From NCBI GenBank assembly GCA_036245805.1, contig BTRK01000005.1, positions 29,865,469 through 29,929,468 on the forward strand: a DNA stretch of 64,000 nucleotides, given 5' to 3'. Below the pieces are notes generated by a model, which was not told where the DNA came from, did no database searches, and saw only the letters and a program-made list of their open reading frames with translations. Shown here in pieces: positions 11,940-23,503 of the stretch. The translations under genes and the position numbers were made by a program. Position 1 is the first letter of the stretch. Every line of letters begins with the position of its first letter. The DNA comes from Pristionchus mayeri (taxonomy: Eukaryota > Nematoda > Chromadorea > Rhabditida > Neodiplogasteridae).

Positions 11940-14900
11940 TATTGCAACAAATGAAACGCGAGCGCGAGCAATCGATAAATGAGGAGAGAAGAAGAGTAAT
12001 CATGATGGCAATGCAATATCTGACCATATTATTGGAAGGTTCTTTCTGTTTAGAACCAATAATATGATCAGTACAGCATCAAATGCCATCGGACGCGAGC
12101 GAGCAATCGATAAATGAGGAGAGAAGAAGAGTAATCATGATGGTAATGCAATATCTGACAATATTATTGGATGGTTCTTTCTGTTTAGAACCAATAATAT
12201 GATCAGTACAGCATCAAATGCCAACGGACGCGAGCGAGCAGTCGATAAATGAGGAGAGAAGAAGAGTGGTCATGATGGCAATGCAATATCTGACCATATT
12301 ATTGGATGGTTCTTTCTGTTTAGAACCAATAATATGATCAGTACAGCATCAAAGCCATCGGACGCGAGCGAGCAATCGATAAATGAGGAGAGAAGAAGAG
12401 TACAGTCCAGTTGGTTTCCCATTTGAACACGTTGCGCTCCGAGTAACCCCCAGTAACCCCCACTGACCCCACGGGTCTAGCACGTTCATCTTTGAGAGAA
12501 TTGTGCTTAAATTAGTTTCGTTGTGTTCAGCATGCAATTCTGCATCGAATCATATACAATTTGTACTATTAAAAATTTAAATATTTCGGTAAATTAATTT
12601 TGAAGTTGTCGAAAAGAAAAAAATCTCTTCCCGGTGTTATCAGGGTATTAATTCTATTTTCCAGTTCTCTTTCAAATTTTTCCGGTTTTCAGACTTTTGA
12701 TAAGTTTTACGGTTCCCCTTTCTTAGTTTCTTTTACGTTATAAATAGTATTGACTTTGTGGAGTAGTATAAACCATACAAATAATGGGAAATAGTGAATC
12801 GTATCAAAAGTCTGAAAACCGGAAAATTTTGAAAGAAAACTGGAAAATATAAATAATACCCTGATAACACCGGGAAGTGATTTTTTTATATTTTCGACAA
12901 CTTCAAAATTAATTTACCGAAATATTTAAACTTTTAATAGTACAAATTGTATATGATTCGATGCAGAATTGCATGCTGAACACAACGAAACTAATTTAAG
13001 CACAATTCTCTCAAAGATGAACGTGCTAGACCAGTGGGGTCAGTGGGGGTTACTGGGGGTTACTCGGAGCGCAACGTGTTCACATGGGAAACCAACAGGA
13101 CTGTAGTCATGATGGCAATGCAATATCTGACCATATTATTGGAAGGTTCTTTCTGTTTAGAACCAATAATATGATCAGTACAGCATCAATTGCCATCGGA
13201 CGCGAGCGAGCAATCGATAAATGAGGAGAGAAGAAGAGTAATCATGATGGCAATGCAATATCTGACCATATTATTGGAAGGTTCTTTCTGTTTAGAACCA
13301 ATAATATGATCAGTACAGCATCAATTGCCATCGGACGCGAGCGAGCAATCGATAAATGAGGAGAGAAGAAGAGTAATCATGATGGCAATGCAATATCTGA
13401 CCATATTATTGGAAGGTTCTTTCTGTTTAGAACCAATAATATGATCAGTACAGCATCACGCGAGCGAGCAATCGATAAATGAGGAGAGAAGAAGAGTAAT
13501 CATGATGGCAATGCAATATCTGACCATATTATTGGAAGGTTCTTTCTGTTTAGAACCAATAATATGATCAGTACAGCATCACGCGAGCGAGCAATCGATA
13601 AATGAGGAGAGAAGAAGAGTAATCATGATGGCAATGCAATATCTGACCATATTATTGGAAGGTTCTTTCTGTTTAGAACCAATAATATGATCAGTACAGC
13701 ATCACGCGAGCGAGCAATCGATAAATGAGGAGAGAAGAAGAGTAATCATGATGGCAATGCAATATCTGACCATATTATTGGAAGGTTCTTTCTGTTTAGA
13801 ACCAATAATATGATCAGTACAGCATCACGCGAGCGAGCAATCGATAAATGAGGAGGGAAGAAGAGTAATCATGATGGCAATGCAATATCTGACCATATTA
13901 TTGGAAGGTTCTTTCTGTTTAGAACCAATAATATGATCAGTACAGCATCACGCGAGCGAGCAATCGATAAATGAGGAGAGAAGAAGAGTAATCATGATGG
14001 CAATGCAATATCTGACCATATTATTGGAAGGCTCTTTCTGTTTAGAACCAATAATATGATCAGTACAGCATCACGCGAGCGAGCAATCGATAAATGAGGA
14101 GAGAAGAAGAGTAATCATGATGGCAATGCAATATCTGACCATATTATTGGAAGGTTCTTTCTGTTTAGAACCAATAATATGATCAGTACAGCATCACGCG
14201 AGCGAGCAATCGATAAATGAGGAGAGAAGAAGAGTAATCATGATGGCAATGCAATATCTGACCATATTATTGGAAGGTTCTTTCTGTTTAGAACCAATAA
14301 TATGATCAGTACAGCATCACGCGAGCGAGCAATCGATAAATGAGGAGAGAAGAAGAGTAATCATGATGGCAATGCAATATCTGACCATATTATTGGAAGG
14401 TTCTTTCTGTTTAGAACCAATAATATGATCAGTACAGCATCACGCGAGCGAGCAATCGATAAATGAGGAGAGAAGAAGAGTAATCATGATGGCAATGCAA
14501 TATCTGACCATATTATTGGAAGGTTCTTTCTGTTTAGAACCAATAATATGATCAGTACAGCATCACGCGAGCGAGCAATCGATAAATGAGGAGAGAAGAA
14601 GAGTAATCATGATGGCAATGCAATATCTGACCATATTATTGGAAGGTTCTTTCTGTTTAGAACCAATAATATGATCAGTACAGCATCACGCGAGCGAGCA
14701 ATCGATAAATGAGGAGAGAAGAAGAGTAATCATGATGGCAATGCAATATCTGACCATATTATTGGAAGGCTCTTTCTGTTTAGAACCAATAATATGATCA
14801 GTACAGCATCACGCGAGCGAGCAATCGATAAATGAGGAGAGAAGAAGAGTAATCATGATGGCAATGCAATATCTGACCATATTATTGGAAGGTTCTTTCT

Positions 14901-17345
14901 GTTTAGAACCAATAATATGATCAGTACAGCATCACGCGAGCGAGCAATCGATAAATGAGGAGAGAAGAAGAGTAATCATGATGGCAATGCAATATCTGAC
15001 CATATTATTGGAAGGTTCTTTCTGTTTAGAACCAATAATATGATCAGTACAGCATCACGCGAGCGAGCAATCGATAAATGAGGAGAGAAGAAGAGTAATC
15101 ATGATGGCAATGCAATATCTGACCATATTATTGGAAGGTTCTTTCTGTTTAGAACCAATAATATGATCAGTACAGCATCACGCGAGCGAGCAATCGATAA
15201 ATGAGGAGAGAAGAAGAGTAATCATGATGGCAATGCAATATCTGACCATATTATTGGAAGGTTCTTTCTGTTTAGAACCAATAATATGATCAGTACAGCA
15301 TCACGCGAGCGAGCAATCGATAAATGAGGAGAGAAGAAGAGTAATCATGATGGCAATGCAATATCTGACCATATTATTGGAAGGTTCTTTCTGTTTAGAA
15401 CCAATAATATGATCAGTACAGCATCACGCGAGCGAGCAATCGATAAATGAGGAGAGAAGAAGAGTAATCATGATGGCAATGCAATATCTGACCATATTAT
15501 TGGAAGGTTCTTTCTGTTTAGAACCAATAATATGATCAGTACAGCATCACGCGAGCGAGCAATCGATAAATGAGGAGAGAAGAAGAGTAATCATCATGGC
15601 AATGCAATATCTGACCATATTATTGGAAGGCTCTTTCTGTTTAGAACCAATAATATGATCAGTACAGCATCAATTGCCATCGGACGCGAGCGAGCAATCG
15701 ATAAATGAGGAGAGAAGAAGAGTAATCATGATGGCAATGCAATATCTGACCATATTATTGGAAGGTTCTTTCTGTTTAGAACCAATAATATGATCAGTAC
15801 AGCATCAAATGCCATCGGACGCGAGCGAGCAATCGATAAATGAGGAGAGAAGAAGAGTAATCATGATGGCAATGCAATATCTGACCATATTATTGGAAGG
15901 TTCTTTCTGTTTAGAGCCAATAATATGATCAGTACAGCATCAAAGCCATCGGACGCGAGCGAGCAATCGATAAATGAGGAGAGAAGAAGAGTAATCATGA
16001 TGGCAATGCAATATCTGACCATATTATTGGAAGGTTCTTTCTGTTTAGAACCAATATTATGATCAGTACAGCATCAAAGCCATCGGACGCGAGCGAGCAA
16101 TCGATAAATGAGGAGAGAAGAAGAGTAATCATGATGGCAATGCAATATCTGACCATATTATTGGAAGGTTCTTTCTGTTTAGAACCAATAATATGATCAG
16201 TACAGCATCACGCGAGCGAGCAATCGATAAATGAGGAGAGAAGAAGAGTAATCATGATGGCAATGCAATATCTGACCATATTATTGGAAGGTTCTTTCTG
16301 TTTAGAACCAATAATATGATCAGTACAGCATCAATTGCCATCGGACGCGAGCGAGCAATCGATAAATGAGGAGAGAAGAAGAGTAATCATGATGGCAATG
16401 CAATATCTGACCATATTATTGGAAGGTTCTTTCTGTTTAGAACCAATAATATGATCAGTACAGCATCAAATGCCATCTGACGCGAGCGAGCAATCGATAA
16501 ATGAGGAGAGAAGAAGAGTAATCATGATGGCAATGCAATATCTGACCATATTATTGGAAGGTTCTTTCTGTTTAGAGCCAATAATATGATCAGTACAGCA
16601 TCAAAGCCATCGGACGCGAGCGAGCAATCGATAAATGAGGAGAGAAGAAGAGTAATCATGATGGCAATGCAATATCTGACCATATTATTGGAAGGTTCTT
16701 TCTGTTTAGAACCAATAATATGATCAGTACAGCATCAATTGCCATCTTACGCGAGCGAGCAATCGATAAATGAGGAGAGAAGAAGAGTAATCATGATGGC
16801 AATGCAATATCTGACCATATTATTGGAAGGTTCTTTCTGTTTAGAACCAATAATATGATCAGTACAGCATCAAATGCCATCGGACGCGAGCGAGCAATCG
16901 ATAAATGAGGAGAGAAGAAGAGTAATCATGATGGCAATGCAATATCTGACCATATTATTGGAAGGTTCTTTCTGTTTAGAGCCAATAATATGATCAGTAC
17001 AGCATCAAAGCCATCGGACGCGAGCGAGCAATCGATAAATGAGGAGAGAAGAAGAGTAATCATGATGGCAATGCAATATCTGACCATATTGTTGGAAGGT
17101 TCTTTCTGTTTAGAGCCAGTAATATGATCAGTACAGCATCAAATGCCATCGGACGCGAGCGAGCAATCGATAAATGAGGAGAGAAGAAGAGTAATCATGA
17201 TGGCAATGCAATATCTGACCATATTATTGGAAGGTTCTTTCTGTTTAGAGCCAGTAATATGATCAGTACAGCATCAAATGCCATCGGACGCGAGCGAGCA
17301 ATCGATGAATGAGGAGAGAAGAAGAGTAATTATGATGGCAACTTC
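11940..17345. repeat. Second array of the hairpin satellite (123/135-bp variants)
   Basis: About 35-40 tandem copies of a satellite related to the intronic 134-bp repeat: same GACGCGAGCGAGCAATCGAT block and same inverted repeat (CATATTATTGG answered by CCAATAATATG). Two length classes occur. Units of 135 bp carry the GCCATCGG linker. Units of 123 bp lack it and occupy 13455-15660 almost without change, which marks a recent local amplification. From 15660 to 17280 three linker types follow in a repeating order. A MITE interrupts the array at 12403-13103. Confidence 0.95.
12403..13103. mobile_element. TA-flanked palindromic MITE (Tc1/mariner type)
   Basis: The element starts CAGTCCAGTTGGTTTCCCA and ends TGGGAAACCAACAGGACTG. 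It is palindromic almost throughout, with arms of about 300 bp meeting near 12750. TA stands on both sides (12401-12402 and 13104-13105) within the satellite unit, where other units carry a single GAGTAATCATG. This fits a TA target duplication, as made by Tc1/mariner transposases. There is no coding capacity. Confidence 0.88.
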
Positions 17346-17347
17346 TT

Positions 17348-17797
17348 TCCTCAAAAATTGCGATCGAGATATTTCCCTTTTTTCTTCACTTTTAATGCTC
17401 AACTTCGCTTTTTTGTGCAAAACTCGAAAATTCTAGTGCTTGTGTCAATGCGTTTTTCAGCCTCAACGTGGTCAAACATTACTCAAAACATTTAAACATG
17501 ATAATACTTCCATAATTTTGTGATTTAGCAGAAATATGAGAAAATTTTATTTTTCGGAAAATTTCACTATTTCCATGAAATTTTGCGAAAAAATTTTTTT
17601 CTCATATTTCCGCTAAATCTCAAAATTATGGAAGTATTATCAAGTTTAGATATTTTGAGTAAGGTTTGACCACGTTGAGGCTGAAAACGCTTTGAAACAA
17701 GCACTAGAAATTTCGAGTTTTGCACAAAAATGCGAAGTTGAGCATTAAAAGTGAAGAAAAAATGGAAATATCTCGATCGCAATTTTTGAGAAAATAC
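17348..17797. mobile_element. Foldback element at the end of the satellite
   Basis: Arms of about 220 bp: the left arm begins TCAAAAATTGCGATCGAGAT near 17350, and its complement ends near 17792. The two meet near 17572. There is no coding capacity. The satellite stops at its left edge, so insertion or recombination here may define the array border. Confidence 0.7.
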
Positions 17798-18239
17798 ATT
17801 CATCCGGGGTAGAAAAGGTCGTAGATTTCGAATCTGAAGAGATCTATTTTGCATGTGGAATATTTTTTTCCAGTAACACTGTTTTTCTGATTTTTGTTGG
17901 TGAAAAAAACGAATTTCCCAAATGTTGACCATTTTCTCATCCTTTTACGTGAATATTTCCAACAGATATTTTATTCGCCACACGATGATGGTCAATTCTG
18001 TTTTTTGAGCGACCTTTTTACTCAACATTGAAGGAAGATATGATTTTTCAAACTTTTGATATTTCAAGCGCCGGCTTTTAGGTGATTTTGATTTTACGGC
18101 TCCACAATGTTGGCTGAACAATGTTGGCTCTTTTCTGAAGCTGTATCGTCTTTATTATTTCTCACAGCAAACTGGTTAGGCCGGACTCAGAATGTGTGTA
18201 CAGGTACTACCTAGGATATCTGAACTTTTGAAGACTTTC

Positions 18240-18310
18240 ACTTCCTCTTGCAGAGAATGATGGGAGGGAAATGGAGGGGGGAGGGGGGGAGGGGGGGGGG
18301 AGGGGGTTAG
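18240..18310. repeat. G-rich simple-sequence tract
   Basis: This stretch consists of runs of G separated by single A residues, with further G runs near 18390. It could form G-quadruplexes on the plus strand. No gene context is evident. Confidence 0.7.
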
Positions 18311-18829
18311 ATGGGGTGAGTGACAGATCTGCCTTCGTTTTCCGATTCTACCATGGCAACTACACGGTCTATTGTGCAAGAGAGTGGGGGGGGGGGCGAG
18401 CTTCTCTCATGGGTGACTAAATCTACTGGGCAAGGAGTTCGATGGATGCGTTTTGAAATCGTACGCGAATTGTGGTATTCTAACATGAACTTGGAGTTGA
18501 ATGTGATTTACTGATGTGAAACATGCACCCCAGTGGTACGTAAATTCGGCTAACTCATTGGCACATCGCAATTACACACTGACCCATGTGCTAAACATCA
18601 GGCTATTAACTCTTCTGGCTACAATAAACATACACTTTTTTATTATTCTATACAATAAACAACAATTCACGTGAAAGGGAGAGGGATCACGGGGGGCTTC
18701 AGATGGGATGATTAATCCGTCCCGGCTCAGAGCACTCGTGACAGCTGGGAAGTGGAGGGAAGATCCACGGAGTGGCTGCAAAATGAACACCTTTCCCTAC
18801 GAATATTGCACACAAATACAGTACCGCTC

Positions 18830-19178
18830 AATCGCTAAACAAACGGGTATATCGGGGAGATCGCGGCGCGTCGAATTACGTCGCCTCAACTTCGAGTCTA
18901 CCCTTCGTAAAATCATAAGTTGGCGACAATTTCGGTCTCTCTGTGGAATGACGAAGTTGCGGGATAGGATTGAAGAAGGATTGAAAAGGAATGCGCACTG
19001 GGTCCTCAAGGTCAGAAGAATGGGACTGGAGCAGTGGAGCCGTGCAACAACCGTCTGGATTCCTTACAACAGAAATCGTCCCACTGGAAAGCCCCGCGCA
19101 AGATGGAGAGACGACCTAAACCGAGCTATTGCCCCCTCTGGTGGAGTGCAACCTTTGAAGAATAGATACTCATACTGA
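18830..19178 (+). pseudogene. 3' relic of a non-LTR retrotransposon reverse transcriptase
   Basis: An open frame to the TGA at 19176-19178 encodes a segment typical of the extreme C-terminus of nematode LINE (RTE-like) polyproteins: a HWVLKVRRM-like block, then WIPYNRNRPTGKPRARWRDD. The reverse-transcriptase palm and endonuclease are absent, so only the 3' tail remains, as in 5'-truncated insertions. The assignment rests on this motif pattern; no poly-A tail or target duplication was located. Confidence 0.55.
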
Positions 19179-19568
19179 CATACTTTCTTTACTTTCTTTT
19201 TTCAAAAGCAGATTTTGGTTAACTTTCAGCGATGAGAAATCCATTGCCAGAAATATCAGGCTGTCCGGAAATTTTTAAGAATTTTCTTATTGTTTAGTTT
19301 TTTCACGAATGGGAAGCGATAAGTATAGCCTCGTGGCAGTAATGCATGAAGGTAGTTGAGAATTAATTTTTGCCATGTTGATTGGGCAACACTATTAACA
19401 TGTAACAATGTAATATGCCAAAAAGTCGATTTTATACCCTCATTTTGAAAATTGTATAGGTCAATGGGATGACAGATATCAAATTCCAACCGCATTCCAC
19501 ATAAGCATGAATAAGTGTACTATGATTGAAAGTGTTGAAATCATGCATATCTTTGGAGCAATCACAAA

Positions 19569-21860
19569 TTAATGAAAAAATTTAATTTCGGAAGAGTGAA
19601 TTTTCCTAAGAATATGTATTTTACCCTCGTTCACGAGCACGGGAGGGCCTTCGATGACCACCCTTTGCTGTTGAGAAGAGAACATATTGAGATTGGTCGT
19701 AATTAGGGATGACAATTCAAGGATGAGAGGGAGCGCTCCCTCTCGATTCTCCACAGCATGCAAATTGTCTCATTCCTTGGAGGAGGACGAGAGAGAGCGG
19801 TCATCCTCCATCAAGGATGGCGATCCTTGAAGGAGGATTGTGGGTTAAAAGGTGCTTAACGTAGATCAAAATGTTCGAAATTTTAGGATTTGCATAACAC
19901 CAATGAGTGCAACGTGATTAGAGCAGTTTAGATTGATTTCTGTTACCTGACGTTCCCAGACGATTAAGATGAAATCATGCTTGTTTTACCTTTTATCGCT
20001 ATTTCTGTGTCTCAAATCTGGTATGCTGCATCCTGTACTATCGAGTAGAGTACATCAGAACTATTAGGGCTATCTCAGAAATACTGGGGCTATCAACAGG
20101 TAGTCGAAACAATACGGAAGTTAGTCACTTTACCACTTCATTCCGATCATTCCCGTAACTTCTTACTAAAAGAGATGCGATGAGACCTTACAATGTATAA
20201 AATCTCCTTTCCTAGTACTGAGTAAGTTCAATTCAATATGTTTGATTGAGAACAAGCATGAAAGCACGCTAGAATAAGAAACGTGCATTCAAAAGTCCCT
20301 TCGGTGACCTCACGAATATAGGAAATCAATGTAAAGTGACCTAATTTCATAGTTCTCGTTATGATTATGCAAATCCTCAAGTTTAATGTCTTTTTTGCCA
20401 ACTCAAAGCACTGTTTCATTTCCAATCCTCCTTCAAGGATCGCCATCCTTGAAGGAGGATCGCAGCTCTCTCCCATTCTCCCCCAAGGAATAATGAGGCG
20501 ATTTGCATCAGCCGCCCTCCCTTGTCCCTTGAATCATTGAATTGTCATCCCTACTCGTAATGGTATTTGAAATTATCTCTCTTTAGAGAGGACGAAGAAA
20601 TTAGAGAGAATGTCCAAAAATGAGTGAATTCCTGTTTCGGAGTTGCCTCAGAATTCTCATCGGCGTTTGCCGATAGAAATCTCCACTCATTATTATTGTG
20701 CATAATCCCCTTTCTGTCCACAGAGATGGCCATAATTATCCGTCGAAAACTGGGTGAATGACAGAGCATTTACTAAAATACTTAAATCTGTATTTTCGAC
20801 TGAACACATCATTAAATTCAATTGTAAAACTGGAATGTTGATGAAATTCCTGAACAATTAGCATTAATCGATTGCTCAATATATTGTTAACAAATAGAGT
20901 TGTGAAATCCGACATATCGATAATGCGCTAAGTTTTTACATGACCATTCTTTAAAATTTCCGGACACCCTAATAGCTACGCAAATTTGCATTTTGGAGAG
21001 AGTAAGACTAGTTCGAAGGTGAGGCGACGCGGGACGATTCGCCCAGACTCGCTCGATAGGAGAGAATTGAGCGGTTTTTTTTGAGTAATCTCGAATACTA
21101 TCATACAATAGAATCTACTCACCAATCCACTACTGCGTCCACGGAGCCTGAAGTTGGATGAAGAGAATGGAAGTAACCTGAAAGTAAATTTGATAGTTTG
21201 AAGAACGACCACTCTGAGAAATACCGGTTACGTACTTTTAATTTCAACTGAGCATTGCTTGTTTGTGCATTATTACACTCTCAGACAGTAAAAATATCAA
21301 ATCTAATCAAAATCGCCAAAATCAAAATCGCCAGATGCCATTTAGAGGATAATTTCCAATTAACAGTGCCCTAGATACCTCCTCGACCATCACAGAGCTC
21401 TTCTGCTGCTCCGCTCTGAAGCTGCATTCGAAATGCGGCAGATGATATATTGTAGATATATCTGGAAGGGGTGGAAATAGCTAACTGCAAGCAGAGACCA
21501 ATAGTTCTGTGTCAATAGACCAGAGATAATCTCATAGATGCATATGCTATTACGAATTTTCCAATGCAATAATTTCGATATTATTGAATCATTTAAATCG
21601 CTAGCTGATTAGTAACAGAAAAGTACTCACCAGACTTTCTAATCCATTGCTAGTTTCACACGCAGCCACGAGAGAAGGATTGAACTCGTGTAAAGAACTG
21701 AAATTATTCTGCCATTACTTAAATCTCAAATGAATTAACCAAAAAACGAGTTGAACCACGTTAATTCTAAGATAGAATAATACTTTTCATCAGCAGAGCC
21801 GTAGCCGGAAAAGCCGGTACAAAAATTGTCGAGTTGAAGCGCATCGCAAGCCAGATTCAT
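19569..21860 (-). CDS. Hypothetical protein, multi-exon, 3' part uncertain
   Basis: Four 5' exons join in phase: 21860-21784 (MNLACDALQLDNFC...), 21697-21631, 21421-21379 and 21177-21123, each with GT donors and AG acceptors. An open stretch beginning at 20749 accepts the next phase. A terminal piece 19667-19569 (QRVVIEGPPVLVNEG...TAA) is possible, but the joins between are not secure. The TA-flanked MITE at 19706-20551 lies in the presumed last intron. I recognise no domain. It could be a lineage-specific gene or chance splice signals. Confidence 0.3.
19706..20551. mobile_element. MITE family A, copy 1 (846 bp, TA-flanked)
   Basis: Termini GGGATGACAATTCAA and TTGAATTGTCATCCC lie between TA dinucleotides (19704-19705, 20552-20553). 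The terminal inverted repeats extend imperfectly for about 140 bp and include two copies of the small palindrome CCTTCAAGGAT...ATCCTTGAAGG. A second copy lies at 42750-43962. No transposase is present. The intact TTAA at 19856-19859 is the empty counterpart of an insertion in copy 2. Confidence 0.88.
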
Positions 21861-21862
21861 GA

Positions 21863-23503
21863 TTCAAAATGAGCAAAAACATTTCTTTCTATTTTAAAGA
21901 AGGTGTAACACGAATAAGAGATTAGAAGGTAATGCAGTCTGATGAGCGTGTTAGGTAGATATAATATTTCCCCTCAGCCCGAACCAATCGTGATCATAGC
22001 GCAGTGCGTAACTCCTACGCGCCAAGTGGAAGCTACGTGGGTTGGAATCCAGCTCTTTTCTTTCGCAAAAAGCTATGTAATTCATTCGGAAAGAATATTC
22101 ACGGACTGCGAACAATGGCAAACATTTCAATAAAGAGGTGGAGAATAGCAGTTGAAAGCGCAAGTGGGAAGTGAGGATACCAAAACATTTCGCATCGACA
22201 ACTTCCACTTCGGCCACTTCGGTCGATACTCGCAAATGATCATTCCTCTCTTTCTCACTTTCCCTCTCGTGCCCTTGACTGTGCCAGATCCGGTGCGAGT
22301 AGAAGAAAAGAGAAGGTGCGAGTAGAAGAAAAGAGTGGTTCCATGCCGTCTCTTTTGTTCCTTGCTTTTCCTCTCATCGGCAATTTTTTATTTCTTTTTC
22401 TTCCTCAACCATTGCAAAAATTTCAGATATATTACATCATTCCTTTCCTCATCCGGCTACTCTTACAATATTTGACCTTCTATTTTTAAGTGCTTTCAAA
22501 ATTCCGACGGTGACAGTTCATCATGATGTAAGCCGCCGAACATGGATGGCACAGAAGAATGAGATCGGAAGAAAATTGTTGAATGGAGGAGAAGAACAGT
22601 AGACAAAAAGTAGACGTTCACTATTCGGAGAGGAGCAATGCTTTCACTTTCACAAAAAAAACGTATGCTGAACCGTCCCCCTTCCCTCTCGGAACGCGAT
22701 CCTGCTTGTGAGAAGGACTAGCGGGTGGAATTGTTCCTCTGCTTCACCAGTTTCATTCAGCATCTCTTCGTCACTTCTGTCAGTAAACTCCCACACGATC
22801 ACAAAGTTCTCATCAATATCAGAATTCTCGGACCGTATGAAGCTCTGATTGAGAGTCGTGATTTTATTATGTAATATTATCTTATCAATATATTTTGGTA
22901 CGATAAATATATTTTCTCTTTGACAATATTCATAAAAACCTCTCAAAATCCACGAAAACAAATTATTACGAATTTCCTTTTGAAGTTTTACCAAAACTTC
23001 TGGAAATTTCATATAAAATAATCGAATGGAGCAAGCAATACTCCGTAAAGAACACATCGAAGGATTGGCGAGAATATATGGTGACGATAAACGAGCATAT
23101 ATGGTGACGCTTTTTTGGAGTGATTCGTAACTTCGAGAGGGGCAATTGTCTGGTTCTCTCACTCTATTACTCTATTCCGTATCTCCAAGAGTTCAGTTAG
23201 CGGTCGCCCAATGCGATCGAACCCAAACACGCAAAAAACTTTCTGTAGTTCTGCTAGACACGCGAGACGAATCGAGTGAACTTTTTTCTCGTAAACCTTA
23301 TCTGTACCTTTAACGAGAGGAGTCGTTCGCTTCGCATAATCACTCGCACTCTTTCCACTCATTCCTTTTGATCTCACTGCGGCACCGAGCTTAGGTAAAA
23401 AAACCCCTAGCAAAAGCATGTTCTCTATTTTGCAAAATTGCCCTTGCTTCCTTAGAGAATACCAATGTCATTAGTGTCAACCATGAAATATTCCCATTGA
23501 AAG
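21863..23503. other. Intergenic region upstream of P450 no. 1
   Basis: No gene can be supported. A minus-strand open frame at 22650-23162 contains PEVLVKLQKEI, which resembles the P450 J-helix of the neighbours, but the surrounding residues do not fit. A tRNA-like stretch with a B-box-like GGTTGGAATCC lies near 21990-22055. The remaining open frames look random. Confidence 0.4.

Noticed and set aside
4556..17345. CRISPR array
   Set aside because: The repeats are 123-135 bp units in direct tandem without unique spacers, in a eukaryotic context; this is a satellite.
21990..22055. tRNA gene on the plus strand
   Set aside because: A/B-box-like blocks occur at tRNA spacing, but the T-loop is GGTTGGAATCC and the stems do not pair; at best a decayed tRNA-derived repeat.
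23159..23419. Minus-strand open frame of 86 codons upstream of P450 no. 1
   Set aside because: Basic composition without a recognisable domain, splice context or neighbouring exons.
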